Both the position numbers and the translations under genes were made by a program. A DNA stretch of 35,048 nt from Streptomyces sp. ISL-87. GTDB lineage: Bacteria; Actinomycetota; Actinomycetes; Streptomycetales; Streptomycetaceae. The stretch spans positions 1-35,048 of the forward strand of contig NZ_JAGGOY010000002.1 in NCBI RefSeq assembly GCF_018614095.1, given 5' to 3'. This document shows, in pieces, positions 14,208 through 22,232 of this stretch; position 1 is the stretch's first letter, and the number at the start of each line of letters is the position of its first letter. The notes under the pieces are model-generated. The model did not search any database. It was given only the letters and a program-made list of their open reading frames with translations, and was not told where the DNA came from.

Positions 14208-14678
14208 CTACCCGAGGTACGGGGTGGCCCGGTGTTGGAGGAAGTGGTTCAGGCGCAGCCTCTGGGTGTGGTGCATGGGCAGTGAGTCGAGTTCGACCGG
14301 CTCCACGAATCGCAGTTCCGTACTCTCATGGGAGATGGCCAGCTCGCCGCCGATGACGCGCGCGGTGAAGCAGACGTTGAACTGACGCCGCACCTCGCCG
14401 TCGCTGTACTCGATGATGTGCCGGGGGTCGGTGTATGTGCCGACGAGCCCCGTGATCTCCACATCGAGGCCGGTCTCTTCCCTGACCTCACGCACGGCTG
14501 TGCCGGGTAGGGAGTCGCCCAGGTCCATGCCACCGCCGGGCAGCGCCCACAGGTCGTTGTCCCGTCGCCGTTGCAGCAGGATGCGGCCGTGGTCGTCGGT
14601 GACCACTGCTGAGGCGGCTACGACCATGCTGTTGGGCTTGGGCGCGTGCGGATCGTCGTAGTACTCGGTCCGGGCCAT
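14208..14678 (-). CDS. NUDIX hydrolase
   Basis: 156 residues. The Nudix box reads GGMDLGDSLPGTAVREVREE then TGLDV; the first box Glu is replaced by Asp but the REVREETG metal-binding core is intact. The family hydrolyses nucleoside diphosphates linked to other groups; the substrate is unknown. ATG 14678 lies four bases after the stop of the XRE/PLD gene, with GAGAAGGGA overlapping that stop, so the two are translated as a unit. The pairing of an XRE regulator with a NUDIX enzyme recurs in Streptomyces genomes, as I recall, without a settled role. It lies in the accessory stretch between XPB and the GNAT gene. Confidence 0.88.
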   Translation of the reverse strand: MARTEYYDDPHAPKPNSMVVAASAVVTDDHGRILLQRRRDNDLWALPGGGMDLGDSLPGTAVREVREETGLDVEITGLVGTYTDPRHIIEYSDGEVRRQFNVCFTARVIGGELAISHESTELRFVEPVELDSLPMHHTQRLRLNHFLQHRATPYLG

Positions 14679-14682
14679 GCCG

Positions 14683-15423
14683 TCATCCCTTCTCCGGTGC
14701 GGCTGTCTCCCATACGGCGTTGAAGCTGTCCGCGTACGTGTCGAACATGCCTCCGGTGCCCTGGCGGCGAAGGTGCCACACGGGCGCACCGTACGCGTTC
14801 ACGCCCCAGACGTGGGCATTGACCAGCACTTGGTCATCCGCCCGGTACAGGCTGTTGTAGAGCGTCGTACCGTGCGTCCGTAGTTCGATTCCCGGGACAT
14901 CGGCCAACGGCCGATAGTGCATGAGTGCGAGTCGGCAGCGGGATTCGATGCCGTGACCGAACTGCTCTTCCCGGCCACGCTGCTGGACGTTCTCGCTGTC
15001 CGCGTCACCGACTGCAATGCGCACCGCGCACCCGTCGGCAGCCCGCTCCCGCAGGAGGTCGTTCAGCCGGGGGTACGCCTCATGAAGGAACACGGCGGCG
15101 TACACCAGCACGTCAATCCGCTCCCGCGCTGCCGCAAGGAGATCCACGAACACGGATACGGGAAGGTCCGCACGCTGGTCGTACAGCCCGACGAGCTCCG
15201 GACTGACGGCTCGGGCGGCACGCGCCTGTCTGAGTGCCGGCCAGAGGGCGTGAACGTCCTCCCCCAACGCCTCAGCGGCCCGCAGCGCCGTTGCCCGCCG
15301 TGGGGTCCGCCCCAGGTTGACCCAGCGTTCCACGCTCTTCGGGTCCACACCCGTGGCACTCGCCAGCGCTGCGTGCGTCCACCCGACGGATGCCATGACG
15401 GCCCTTAACCGCTCGTTCTGCAT
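14683..15423 (-). CDS. XRE-type regulator with a phospholipase D-like C-terminal domain
   Basis: 246 residues. The N-terminal helix-turn-helix covers about residues 3-60 (LRAVMASVGWTHAALASATG followed by VDPKSVERWVNLGRTP). The C-terminal part (about 80-235) has the degenerate PLD-like fold seen in such proteins: LLAAARERIDVLVYAAVFLH, YPRLNDLLRERAADGCAVRIAVGD and VLVNAHVWGVNAYGAPVWHL, without a full HKD motif. It probably senses a ligand and controls its own operon and the divergent small genes. ATG 15423 is the only good start. The NUDIX gene follows four bases after its stop. G+C and codon use are slightly less extreme than in the flanking core genes, in keeping with accessory origin. Confidence 0.82.
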   Translation of the reverse strand: MQNERLRAVMASVGWTHAALASATGVDPKSVERWVNLGRTPRRATALRAAEALGEDVHALWPALRQARAARAVSPELVGLYDQRADLPVSVFVDLLAAARERIDVLVYAAVFLHEAYPRLNDLLRERAADGCAVRIAVGDADSENVQQRGREEQFGHGIESRCRLALMHYRPLADVPGIELRTHGTTLYNSLYRADDQVLVNAHVWGVNAYGAPVWHLRRQGTGGMFDTYADSFNAVWETAAPEKG

Positions 15424-15424
15424 A

Positions 15425-15453
15425 GGGACGTTCTACATGCCGTGGGACGTCCC
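15425..15453. promoter_or_regulatory. Candidate operator in the divergent promoter region
   Basis: GGGACGTTC (15425-15433) lies just upstream of the XRE/PLD start, and a perfect 10-base palindrome GGGACGTCCC lies at 15444-15453. The shared GGGACGT half-sites are 19 bases apart, a spacing that suits two dimers on one DNA face. The 111-base gap serves both the XRE/PLD-NUDIX operon and the small genes at 15535. Confidence 0.4.
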
Positions 15454-15534
15454 GAAGTGGCAAAGGTACGAGGTTCCTCCGTCCCGATGACCGGCGGGAC
15501 GATCACGTCACAAGCGGACGTGAAGGGGTACGGA

Positions 15535-15735
15535 ATGGCCTGGGGACTCTGGCAGCAGGTTGAGCAGCGCGAACCCTTTCCGGTCCCCGATCCGGAGCCG
15601 GATGACCCTGACTGCGATGTATGCGCTGCGCTGGTGTCACAGCGTGCGGAGTGCTACCGGGTACGGGACTTCTCGGGAGTCGTGGACTGCAACGTCGAGC
15701 TCCGTCTGCACCCCCACGGGAGGGACGGCCGATGA
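15535..15735 (+). CDS. Small hypothetical protein with CDVC motif
   Basis: 66 residues beginning MAWGLWQQVEQREPFPVPDP. The centre is acidic (EPDDPDCDVCAALVSQRAEC) and carries three Cys, two of them in CxxC spacing. It ends VVDCNVELRLHPHGRDGR. ATG 15535 has GAAGGGG seven bases upstream. Its stop overlaps the next start as ATGA, so the two are translationally coupled. From memory, short proteins of this kind often precede DUF7848 genes in Streptomyces next to XRE regulators. Function unknown. Confidence 0.75.
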   Translation: MAWGLWQQVEQREPFPVPDPEPDDPDCDVCAALVSQRAECYRVRDFSGVVDCNVELRLHPHGRDGR

Positions 15736-15959
15736 CGCGTGCCGTGTACCGCTACGTTCCCCACACGATCCGGCACGTCCCTGAGGGTGGGGCATCGTTC
15801 GAGGCGTTCTGCGTCGCCGTCGGCTGCGGGGCCGAATCCGGCGCACACGACGACCAGGCAGACGCGCAGGACTGGGCGCTCGGCCACACGGGCCGCACCG
15901 GGCACGACCTCTTCCGGCGAGTGGCGACGGATCACGCCAAGGTCACTCGTGGCGAGTAG
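15732..15959 (+). CDS. DUF7848-like small protein
   Basis: 75 residues, MTRAVYRYVPHTIRHVPEGG followed by ASFEAFCVAVGCGAESGAHDDQADAQDWALGHTGRTGHDLFRRV. The Cys pair, the CGAESGAH block and the closing H-T-x-R-T-x-H motif suggest a small zinc-binding fold typical of this family. It is coupled to the previous gene by an ATGA overlap and is divergent from the XRE/PLD-NUDIX pair. The family name is from memory and the role unknown. Confidence 0.72.
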   Translation: MTRAVYRYVPHTIRHVPEGGASFEAFCVAVGCGAESGAHDDQADAQDWALGHTGRTGHDLFRRVATDHAKVTRGE

Positions 15960-16024
15960 GCAAGCCCGAAGCCGGACGCCGGAGCTGCCCCCCCGCTCGC
16001 CGGGGAGGCGCGTAGGGTCGGCGT

Positions 16025-16489
16025 ATGAGTGATCAACAGTCTTTTGTGCCCGACGGGTTCGATGTGCCGTTCGGGCTGGCCGGGGAGGGGTTTCGGCTGG
16101 AGCCGCTCGGGCCACAGCACAACGAGCGGGATCTCGCCGCCTGGACCGGGAGCATCGCCCATGTACGGGCCACGCCCGGGTTCGTGGGCCGGGACTGGCC
16201 GCCGGTCGGGGGGATGGCGGTCGAGGAGAACCGCGGCGATCTGGTGCGGCACGCACAGGACTTCGCCGAGCGGCGCGGGTTCACGTACAGCGTCCTGGAG
16301 GGGGAGGGCGAGGTCATCGGGTGCGTGTACATCTACCCCGGGAAGGGCGCCCCGGAGCGCGTCCAGGTCAGTTCCTGGGTCCGGGCCGACCGGGCGCACC
16401 TCGATGCCGTGGTGTACGGGGCCGTCTCGCGGTGGCTGCGCGAGGTGTGGTCCTTCGAGGCCGGGCGGATCGACTACGCGCCCAGGTGA
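16025..16489 (+). CDS. GNAT-family N-acetyltransferase
   Basis: 154 residues. The acetyltransferase core is visible as FRLEPLGPQHNERDLAAWTGS, FTYSVLEGEGEVIGCVYIYP and VQVSSWVRADRAHLDAVVYG with the closing WLREVWSFEAGRIDY. The loop that normally carries the acetyl-CoA pyrophosphate-binding Q/RxxGxG/A motif is poorly conserved, so activity is uncertain. ATG 16025 has a weak GTAGGG site. Its last 16 bases overlap the end of the convergent DUF4291 gene, so both transcripts carry complementary 3' ends. Confidence 0.78.
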   Translation: MSDQQSFVPDGFDVPFGLAGEGFRLEPLGPQHNERDLAAWTGSIAHVRATPGFVGRDWPPVGGMAVEENRGDLVRHAQDFAERRGFTYSVLEGEGEVIGCVYIYPGKGAPERVQVSSWVRADRAHLDAVVYGAVSRWLREVWSFEAGRIDYAPR

Positions 16490-17136
16490 GGCAACGGGCC
16501 TGACGGGTACGGGGTTTCCAGCGGGAGCAGGGCGCGCGCCGCGTCCGGGGCACCGGCGCGCAGCAGGCCGTGGATTTCCCGGGCCAGCGGCGTGACGTCC
16601 CGGATGGAGACGGTCCACTCGTCCGCGTAGGCCCGTGAGGCCGGCCCGGACAGGCCCAGCTGGAGCGAGCGGTACGGCAGCGGGTTCAGGTGCAGGTCGC
16701 GCTCCGGGTCCCACTGGACACGCGCGGGCGCCTCGCGCAGCGCCTGCTTCCAGGCGGCCGCGTCGGTGTGCGTACCGCGCTCGAAGTGGGACAGGCAGGC
16801 GTGGCGCAGTGCGTGGTCGAAGCCCTCGCGGGTGATCTCGATGGCCAGCACCGTCTCCTGGTCGGCCTTGGACGCCCAGCCGCAGCGGTACATCATCCAC
16901 AGGAACGACGGCTTGATCCACGTCATCCGCTCCCGCTTCCAGGCGGGCGGGAAACGGCCGTCACGCGCCGCCGGGACCCCGAGCCGGGGGGAGTACGCCT
17001 GGTAGACGGTGACGGTGGTGTCGGTGTGGGCGGCGCGGATGGCGCGCTCGGGGGTGTTGGACGTGCTGTCGGGCAAGCCGTTGGGCAAGCCGTTGGGCAA
17101 GCCGTTGGGCAAGCCGTTGGGCATGGTGTCGGACAT
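16474..17136 (-). CDS. DUF4291 domain-containing protein
   Basis: 220 residues. The family core is unmistakable: IRAAHTDTTVTVYQAYSPRL, ERMTWIKPSFLWMMYRCGWA and the later AYADEWTVSIRDVTPLAREI. The function of DUF4291 is unknown; the conserved Trp, Lys and Arg residues suggest nucleotide or nucleic acid binding. The N-terminus holds four PNGL units encoded by a 12-base tandem repeat (about 17076-17123). ATG 17136 or ATG 17124 could start the protein. Repeat-length change would shift only the disordered leader. Confidence 0.85.
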   Translation of the reverse strand: MSDTMPNGLPNGLPNGLPNGLPDSTSNTPERAIRAAHTDTTVTVYQAYSPRLGVPAARDGRFPPAWKRERMTWIKPSFLWMMYRCGWASKADQETVLAIEITREGFDHALRHACLSHFERGTHTDAAAWKQALREAPARVQWDPERDLHLNPLPYRSLQLGLSGPASRAYADEWTVSIRDVTPLAREIHGLLRAGAPDAARALLPLETPYPSGPLPHLGA

Positions 17137-17218
17137 GGTGCCAGGGTGCCGGGCGGGCGCCGCCTCCGGCCAGCGCTTTTCCCCGGACGGCCGCGATGCG
17201 ATCCGGAAGGCGGCGGTC

Positions 17219-19690
17219 TTAGACGTGGTCCTCCGCCAGCTCCGCCACGCCCGTGATCCGGTGCAGCGCGTACGTCCGTACCTCGTCCGCCGTGTGGTCG
17301 TACCCGGTGACGAAGCCGCCCTCCACGCGTACCGGGGCGATGACCCGCTGGCTCGCCGCCCCGTCCGCGTTCACGTACCCGATCCACACGGCGGAGCCGG
17401 TCAGCGCGGCCGCCTGCACCGTCGCGAGGGTCTCCGCCGCGCTGGTGCGCGGGAGTTCGCCCGGGACGCCGGTGGACGGGGCGGCGGGTTCCTTGCGTAC
17501 CGCCGTCGCCGCCCGGTCGCCCGCCCGGATCGCCCGTACCGCCGCGCCGAGCAGGGTCTCGTCCGGCACCGGCGGGCCGTCCGGTACCGGCTCGGGCGCC
17601 GAGCGCGCCGGGGTGCGGTGGGCGTCCGCCCGGGTCACCATGACGTCGCCGGTACGGGATTCCGCGGCCGGGGCGTACCCCATGGCCCGCAACCCGTCGA
17701 GCAGGGCGGTGGGTTCGGCCTGCGCGGCCAGTACGGTCGGGGCGAGGCGCCGCAGGCCCAGCCCGGCGGACCGCTTGTCGGCCAGGATCTCGTTCAGCAT
17801 GCCGTCGTCGTCGCAGCGCACGTACGAGGACGCCGCCCCGACCCGCAAGTGCCCGTGCCGCCGGGCCACGTCGTCGATGAGGTAGGAGAGGGGCTGCGGC
17901 ACCGGGGTGCGGCTGTGCTCGGTCAGGAAGGCCTGGAGGTCGACGGCGGTGTGGCCGGCGTCCAGGGCCCGGCGGACCGAGCCGGGCGTGAAGCGGTAGA
18001 CGGTCGCCCCGCCCTTGGACTCCACCTCCGCCAGCACCGCCAGCACGTCCCCGAGCGGCCGGCGCAGCGGCCCGGGCGCCACCGCCGTCAGGTCGGCCTG
18101 GAGCAGTACGTGGTCCACCGGCTCGGGGAGCAGCGGCGCCAGCAGCGGCGCCGGGTCGCGGTGCTCCAGCAGGGCCCGGCCGTGCGCGGAGAGCGCGCCC
18201 CGGCCGGTGACGCCGAGGACCTCCGCCTCGGTCAGGGTCCAGTGCGCGAGGCGGGCGCGCAGGTCGCTCGTACCGCGCACCGGGCGCTCCCAGGCGAGCC
18301 GGTCGAGGAGGTTGTCCGGGTCGGGGGAGCCGCCTTCGGGGAGGGCGGCGAGGAGTTCGAGGACGCGCCGGCGCACCTCGGCGGCGGCGGAGCGGTCCAG
18401 CTCGGGGCCCAGCGCCGGCAACGTACGGCCCTTGGAGTCCTGTTCGCCGACCAGGCCGGCGGTGCGGGTGGCGGGCAGCCAGGCCGCCGCGAGCGCCGAC
18501 CACCGCTCGGCGGGCGGGAGTTCGAGCCAGTCGTCGAAGGCCGGGGTGGGGGCGTAGCGCTCGTCGGCCTCCCCGTCGCTCGCCAGCAGGCCGGCCGCGT
18601 AGGCGAGTTCGATCCAGAACGCCGCCGGGCCCTCGGCGGTGTCCAGCGTGGCCGCGGCGCGCTTGAGGTCCCGTACGGCGAGCCCGCCCGCGCGCAGAAC
18701 GGGCGGTCCCGTGTGCTCCCAGGACTTCACCAGCTCCTCGACGGTGGACAGCGCGGCCAGCGCCTGTCCGGCCGCGTTCGCGTCCACAAGCTGTGGACGG
18801 TGCTCGCGGTGCACGGTCACCGGCGGCGCGACCGGCTCCGGCGTGCGGTGCGCGAGCCCGCCGCGCAGGTACAGGGCCACCTCGCGGGGCAGTACGACGG
18901 TCCGCGCGGTGGCGGGCAGCAGCAGGCCGCGGTCGCGCAGCCAGCGCACCGGCGGGGCCGGATCCGGGGTCACCTCCCCGTACGGCGGCCCCCACACGAG
19001 CCGCCCCAGCACTTGGTGGGCCTCCGCCGGGGCCTGGTCCAGCAGGGCCGACATCCGCTCGGGATCGGTGAAGAGCCCGGTCAGCGCGGTCACGGCGGAC
19101 ACCGGGTCGTGGGTGGCGGGGAGTCCGGCGGCGGCGACGATCTCCTGGACGCGGGTCGGCGACATCCCGGCGGTGGCCTCGGCGACGGTCGGGCCGAGAC
19201 CGGTGGGGGAGGGGCGGGTGGGGGAGGGCGCGAGCAGCTCCCGGGCGGTGCGGACCAGGCGCAGCCGGTCGTCGTCGCCCCATACGAGGGCCTGGTCGCG
19301 CAGGGTCGCGAGGGCCCGGGGGAGCGCGGCGCGGGCCCCGTTGTCCTCGCCGGTGGTGCCGTTCTCGCCGGCCAGCAGCGACTCCAGCACCGGGTACGGG
19401 CACGGGTCCGGGGCCACCGCGAGGGCCTCGGCCGTCTGGAGGGCGAACCGGTCGAGCCGGTCCAGCGCCCGCACCACCGAGGCCCGGGTCCCGGCGCGGG
19501 TGGCCAGCTGGGTGACGTCGCCGGGCACCGGGTTCAGCAGGTCGGGGCGCGCGTGCAGCAGCGCGGCGAGGGCCACGTCGTCACGGGCGCGCAGTGCCTC
19601 GGCGAGGGAGCGCGGGGCGGTTCCCCCACTCGGCTGGCTGCTGGGCTGAGTGCTCGGCCGGGTGCTCGGCTCGGTGCTTGGCTCGGGCAC
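17219..19690 (-). CDS. Helicase-associated protein with C-terminal WYL-like domain
   Basis: 823 residues. A long helical N-terminal region with winged-helix-like segments is followed by the XPB/Ssl2-like Helicase_C_3 region (VDHVLLQADLTAVAPGPLRR to MGYAPAAESRTGDVMVTRAD). The C-terminal 50 residues (VWIGYVNADGAASQRVIAPV to YALHRITGVAEL) read as a WYL domain in which the motif is WIG. There is no Walker A, so it is not a helicase itself. It usually lies close to XPB in actinobacteria, which suggests a shared repair task. GTG 19690 follows GGAGG five bases upstream. Here about 4.6 kb including the accessory genes separates it from XPB. Confidence 0.85.
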   Translation of the reverse strand: MPEPSTEPSTRPSTQPSSQPSGGTAPRSLAEALRARDDVALAALLHARPDLLNPVPGDVTQLATRAGTRASVVRALDRLDRFALQTAEALAVAPDPCPYPVLESLLAGENGTTGEDNGARAALPRALATLRDQALVWGDDDRLRLVRTARELLAPSPTRPSPTGLGPTVAEATAGMSPTRVQEIVAAAGLPATHDPVSAVTALTGLFTDPERMSALLDQAPAEAHQVLGRLVWGPPYGEVTPDPAPPVRWLRDRGLLLPATARTVVLPREVALYLRGGLAHRTPEPVAPPVTVHREHRPQLVDANAAGQALAALSTVEELVKSWEHTGPPVLRAGGLAVRDLKRAAATLDTAEGPAAFWIELAYAAGLLASDGEADERYAPTPAFDDWLELPPAERWSALAAAWLPATRTAGLVGEQDSKGRTLPALGPELDRSAAAEVRRRVLELLAALPEGGSPDPDNLLDRLAWERPVRGTSDLRARLAHWTLTEAEVLGVTGRGALSAHGRALLEHRDPAPLLAPLLPEPVDHVLLQADLTAVAPGPLRRPLGDVLAVLAEVESKGGATVYRFTPGSVRRALDAGHTAVDLQAFLTEHSRTPVPQPLSYLIDDVARRHGHLRVGAASSYVRCDDDGMLNEILADKRSAGLGLRRLAPTVLAAQAEPTALLDGLRAMGYAPAAESRTGDVMVTRADAHRTPARSAPEPVPDGPPVPDETLLGAAVRAIRAGDRAATAVRKEPAAPSTGVPGELPRTSAAETLATVQAAALTGSAVWIGYVNADGAASQRVIAPVRVEGGFVTGYDHTADEVRTYALHRITGVAELAEDHV

Positions 19691-19821
19691 AGTCGCCTCC
19701 TGGTCGCGTCGGCCGGTCAGTCGGCCGGTCCCCATCCGGCCAACGGTATCCGCTGCGCCCGCGACCGCTCCACGGGCGCACGCGCTACCTTTCCGGCAGG
19801 CGGTACGGGAGGAGCCGGGGC

Positions 19822-20847
19822 ATGGGGATCGAGAGCGACCAGCTGGTCTACGAATATCTGAGCCAGGTCGGGGACTTGGCTCAGCGGCGGCAGCTGTCCT
19901 CCGGCGACCGGATGCGGCTGGTGGCGGGGCTGCGGGACGAGATCGACCGTCGGCGCGCCAAGTACGACCCGGAGACTCCGGCCTCGGTCCGGCGGATCCT
20001 GGAACGGATCGGCACGCCGGAGGAGGTGCTGGACACCCTGGGCACCCTGTCGGGCCGCCCGGGCCCGGCGGCGCCCCCCGAGCGCGCCGGCCCGGCGGTC
20101 CCCACCCAGCGGGGCCCCGGCCGGCTGCGCCGCAACCCGGTGCCGGCGCCGCGGGAGGCCGAGCCGTCGCCGCCGCCGCGGAACACGCCGCCGCACCTGG
20201 CGGGCCTGGACGAACTCGGCAGCTCCGACGGGGCCGAGCCCGACTGGTGGCGGGTTTCCCCGGCCCCGTACGGCTCCGGCCCGCAAGTCGAGGGCTTCGC
20301 GGGCGGCATCGAGATCCCGGACCTCTTCAGGGCCCCGGCGGAGGAGCCCGAGGAGTCCGAGCCGGAGCCCCCTCCCGTCCCGCCGCAATCGCGCGCACGA
20401 GCCCTCGTACGGTTCCTCCGGGACCGGCGCCGCGGTGACCCGGCCGGGGCCCCGGAGCCCAAGTCGAAGGCAGCGGCCCCTGGCCCTGCCCCTGCCCCTG
20501 CCCCGGCCCCGCGCCCGAAACCCCACGCCTTCCTCCTCCTGGCGGCGGCCGTGCTGGTGGCGGGCGCGGTCGGCGGCTACTGGCTGCTGCTGGCGGTGGG
20601 CTGGCTGCTCGCCTACGCCTCGCGGGTGCTCGGGCCGAGGGAGCGCAAGGTGGTCGTGTTCGGCCTGCCGGGGGCGGTGCTCGCGGGGGCGCTGGTGTGG
20701 CTGTGGGGCCGCCAGCGCGGCCGCTGGGGCACCCCGCTGGACGACCAGGGGCTCTCCGACACCCTCCCCGGTCTGTGGCCCTGGCTGGCCCGCGGCGCCG
20801 CCCTCGCCTCGGCGGCGTACCTCCTGTGGCGCGCCCGCCGCCGATGA
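19822..20847 (+). CDS. Membrane protein with N-terminal HAAS/DUF1700-like domain
   Basis: 341 residues. Residues 1-75 (QLVYEYLSQVGDLAQRRQLS to GTPEEVLDTLGTL) form a small helical domain like the HAAS/DUF1700 domain, often found in sensor or regulator membrane proteins. A Pro/Ala-rich linker (about 80-230) has PAPAPAPAP repeats. Then come membrane segments AFLLLAAAVLVAGAVGGYWL, LLAVGWLLAYASRV, KVVVFGLPGAVLAGALVWLW and a last segment before the WRARRR tail. ATG 19822 has GGAGGAG eight bases upstream. The gene is divergent from the WYL-domain gene (131-base gap). Exact role unknown. Confidence 0.75.
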   Translation: MGIESDQLVYEYLSQVGDLAQRRQLSSGDRMRLVAGLRDEIDRRRAKYDPETPASVRRILERIGTPEEVLDTLGTLSGRPGPAAPPERAGPAVPTQRGPGRLRRNPVPAPREAEPSPPPRNTPPHLAGLDELGSSDGAEPDWWRVSPAPYGSGPQVEGFAGGIEIPDLFRAPAEEPEESEPEPPPVPPQSRARALVRFLRDRRRGDPAGAPEPKSKAAAPGPAPAPAPAPRPKPHAFLLLAAAVLVAGAVGGYWLLLAVGWLLAYASRVLGPRERKVVVFGLPGAVLAGALVWLWGRQRGRWGTPLDDQGLSDTLPGLWPWLARGAALASAAYLLWRARRR

Positions 20848-21062
20848 CTCCGCCGGGCGGGCTGCGCCGCCCCCGGCTGCGGCACCGCTGCCGGGGGCCG
20901 GCCCCCGGACCCTCCCCCAGACTCCGTCCGGGGGGACCCCCAGCGCTTCAAACGCCGGCGGGGCTGGAATTTCGCCGGGATGCGGCAAAGGTTCACCGGC
21001 TGGTAGGGCGGGGCCAAGTCCGCGTTCCCGGTGCGCCGCCCCCGCTCTGCACAATGGCTCGT
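20848..21062. repeat. Intergenic repeat: hairpin plus 20-mer module
   Basis: The hairpin CCGGGGGCCGGCCCCCGG lies about 20895-20912 and the 20-mer variant TTCAAACGCCGGCGGGGCTG at 20947-20966. Between them is CCCCCAGACTCCGTCCGGGG, itself partly palindromic. The module lies directly after the membrane protein gene and about 96 bases before the HAD gene, both on the plus strand. No other gene seen. Confidence 0.8.
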
Positions 21063-21800
21063 ATGAGCCCCGAGAAATCCACCGCGCCCGCCGCCGCCCC
21101 CCTCCTGACGGTCGGCTTCGACCTGGACATGACCCTCATCGACTCGCGCCCCGGCATCAAGGCCGCCTACCAGGCCCTGTCCGCCGAAACCGGCACGTTC
21201 ATCGACGCCGACGAGGCGATCACGCGGCTCGGCCCGCCGCTGGAGGAAGAGCTCGCGTTCTGGTTCCCGGAGGCTCAGATCCCGGCGGTGGCGGACCGCT
21301 ACCGGGAGATGTACCCCACGCACGCCATCGCGCCGACCCCGGCGATGCCCGGCGCCCGCGAGGCGATCGAGGCGGTCCAGGCGCTCGGCGGCCGGGCGAT
21401 CGTGGTGACCGCCAAGCACGAGCCCAACGCCCGCCTCCACCTCAAGCACCTCGGCATCGAGCCGGACGCCATCGTGGGCTGGCTCTGGGCCGAGGCCAAG
21501 GCGGGTGCGCTGCGCGAGTACGGGGCGCAGGTCTACGTCGGCGACCACGTGGGCGACGTACGCGGGGCCCGCGCGGCCGGCGCGCTCTCGGTGACGGTGC
21601 CGACCGGTCCGTGCCCGGAGCCGGAGCTGCGCGCGGCGGGGGCGGACGTCGTGCTGGCGGATCTCACCGCGCTGCCGGCGTGGCTCGCGGAGTACGTCCG
21701 TACCCAGGAGGCGGCCGAGGCGGTCCAGGCGGCCGAGGCGGTCCAGGCCGCCCAGGCGGCCGAGGAGCCGCAGGAGGTCCAGGCGGCCCGGGAGGTCTGA
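21063..21800 (+). CDS. HAD-family hydrolase (phosphatase-like)
   Basis: 245 residues. HAD motif I is GFDLDMTLIDS with nucleophile Asp20 and acid/base Asp22, motif II is IVVTAKHE, and motif IV is VYVGDHVGDVRGARAAGA. The helical cap between residues 30 and 100 and the PGAREAIEAVQALGG turn fit phosphoglycolate phosphatase-like enzymes, which remove phosphate from small metabolites; the substrate is unknown. The C-terminal 40 residues are an Ala/Glu/Gln repeat (EAVQAAEAVQAAQAAEEPQE), probably a coiled or disordered tail. ATG 21063 is chosen; ATG 21054 in the same frame is possible, and neither has a good ribosome binding site. Confidence 0.85.
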   Translation: MSPEKSTAPAAAPLLTVGFDLDMTLIDSRPGIKAAYQALSAETGTFIDADEAITRLGPPLEEELAFWFPEAQIPAVADRYREMYPTHAIAPTPAMPGAREAIEAVQALGGRAIVVTAKHEPNARLHLKHLGIEPDAIVGWLWAEAKAGALREYGAQVYVGDHVGDVRGARAAGALSVTVPTGPCPEPELRAAGADVVLADLTALPAWLAEYVRTQEAAEAVQAAEAVQAAQAAEEPQEVQAAREV

Positions 21801-21803
21801 GGC

Positions 21804-22058
21804 TTACGCGGCCTGGGAGGCCTTCGCCGCCCTGCGCTGGGCCGCGGCCGAGCGCAGCACGCCCGCCGCCGAGAGGGCGAAGCCGACGCCCATGAGCATG
21901 CACACGGCCCACGCGTACGACGGGAACGGGTCGGTGCCGAGGAACAGCGGAGCCATCGTCGCCAGCGTGGCCACGGCGCCGACGATGAACACGATGCCGC
22001 CGGCCCGGACCAATGCGTCGCCGGGCCGTGCTTCGTCGGGGTGAGGAGTAACAGTCAC
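21804..22058 (-). CDS. Small two-segment membrane protein
   Basis: 84 residues, MTVTPHPDEARPGDALVRAG then two hydrophobic segments (GIVFIVGAVATLATMAPLFL and YAWAVCMLMGVGFALSAAGV) and a basic Ala-rich tail AAAQRRAAKASQAA. No family recognised. GTG 22058 starts just inside a GGTGGGGTG stretch. It is convergent with the HAD gene (three-base gap, no room for a separate terminator) and divergent from the cold-shock gene. Confidence 0.72.
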   Translation of the reverse strand: MTVTPHPDEARPGDALVRAGGIVFIVGAVATLATMAPLFLGTDPFPSYAWAVCMLMGVGFALSAAGVLRSAAAQRRAAKASQAA

Positions 22059-22114
22059 CCCACCAGGGTAGTTCCCTGGCCGAAGTGGTCGTCCGTGAAG
22101 GACCGGGGAACGTC

Positions 22115-22142
22115 TTGTCACCCGTCCCTGGACCATTAGCCT
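22115..22142 (+). promoter_or_regulatory. Candidate promoter of the cold-shock gene
   Basis: TTGTCA (22115-22120) and TAGCCT (22137-22142) are 16 bases apart, a fair match to a housekeeping sigma factor promoter. This would give a 5' leader of about 85 bases, and long structured leaders are common for cold-shock genes. Confidence 0.4.
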
Positions 22143-22232
22143 GGAGGTGGCGGGTCGGTGACCCGCTGTACTGCTATCCGGAGCCGTTCCACGGCCATCC
22201 GGACCCGACGAGAACAAGGACAGAGGACGGAC

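Noticed and set aside
14095..14385. Plus-strand 96-codon frame opposite the NUDIX gene
   Set aside because: Its second half is the antisense of the NUDIX coding region, it lacks a ribosome binding site, and it shows no recognisable family.
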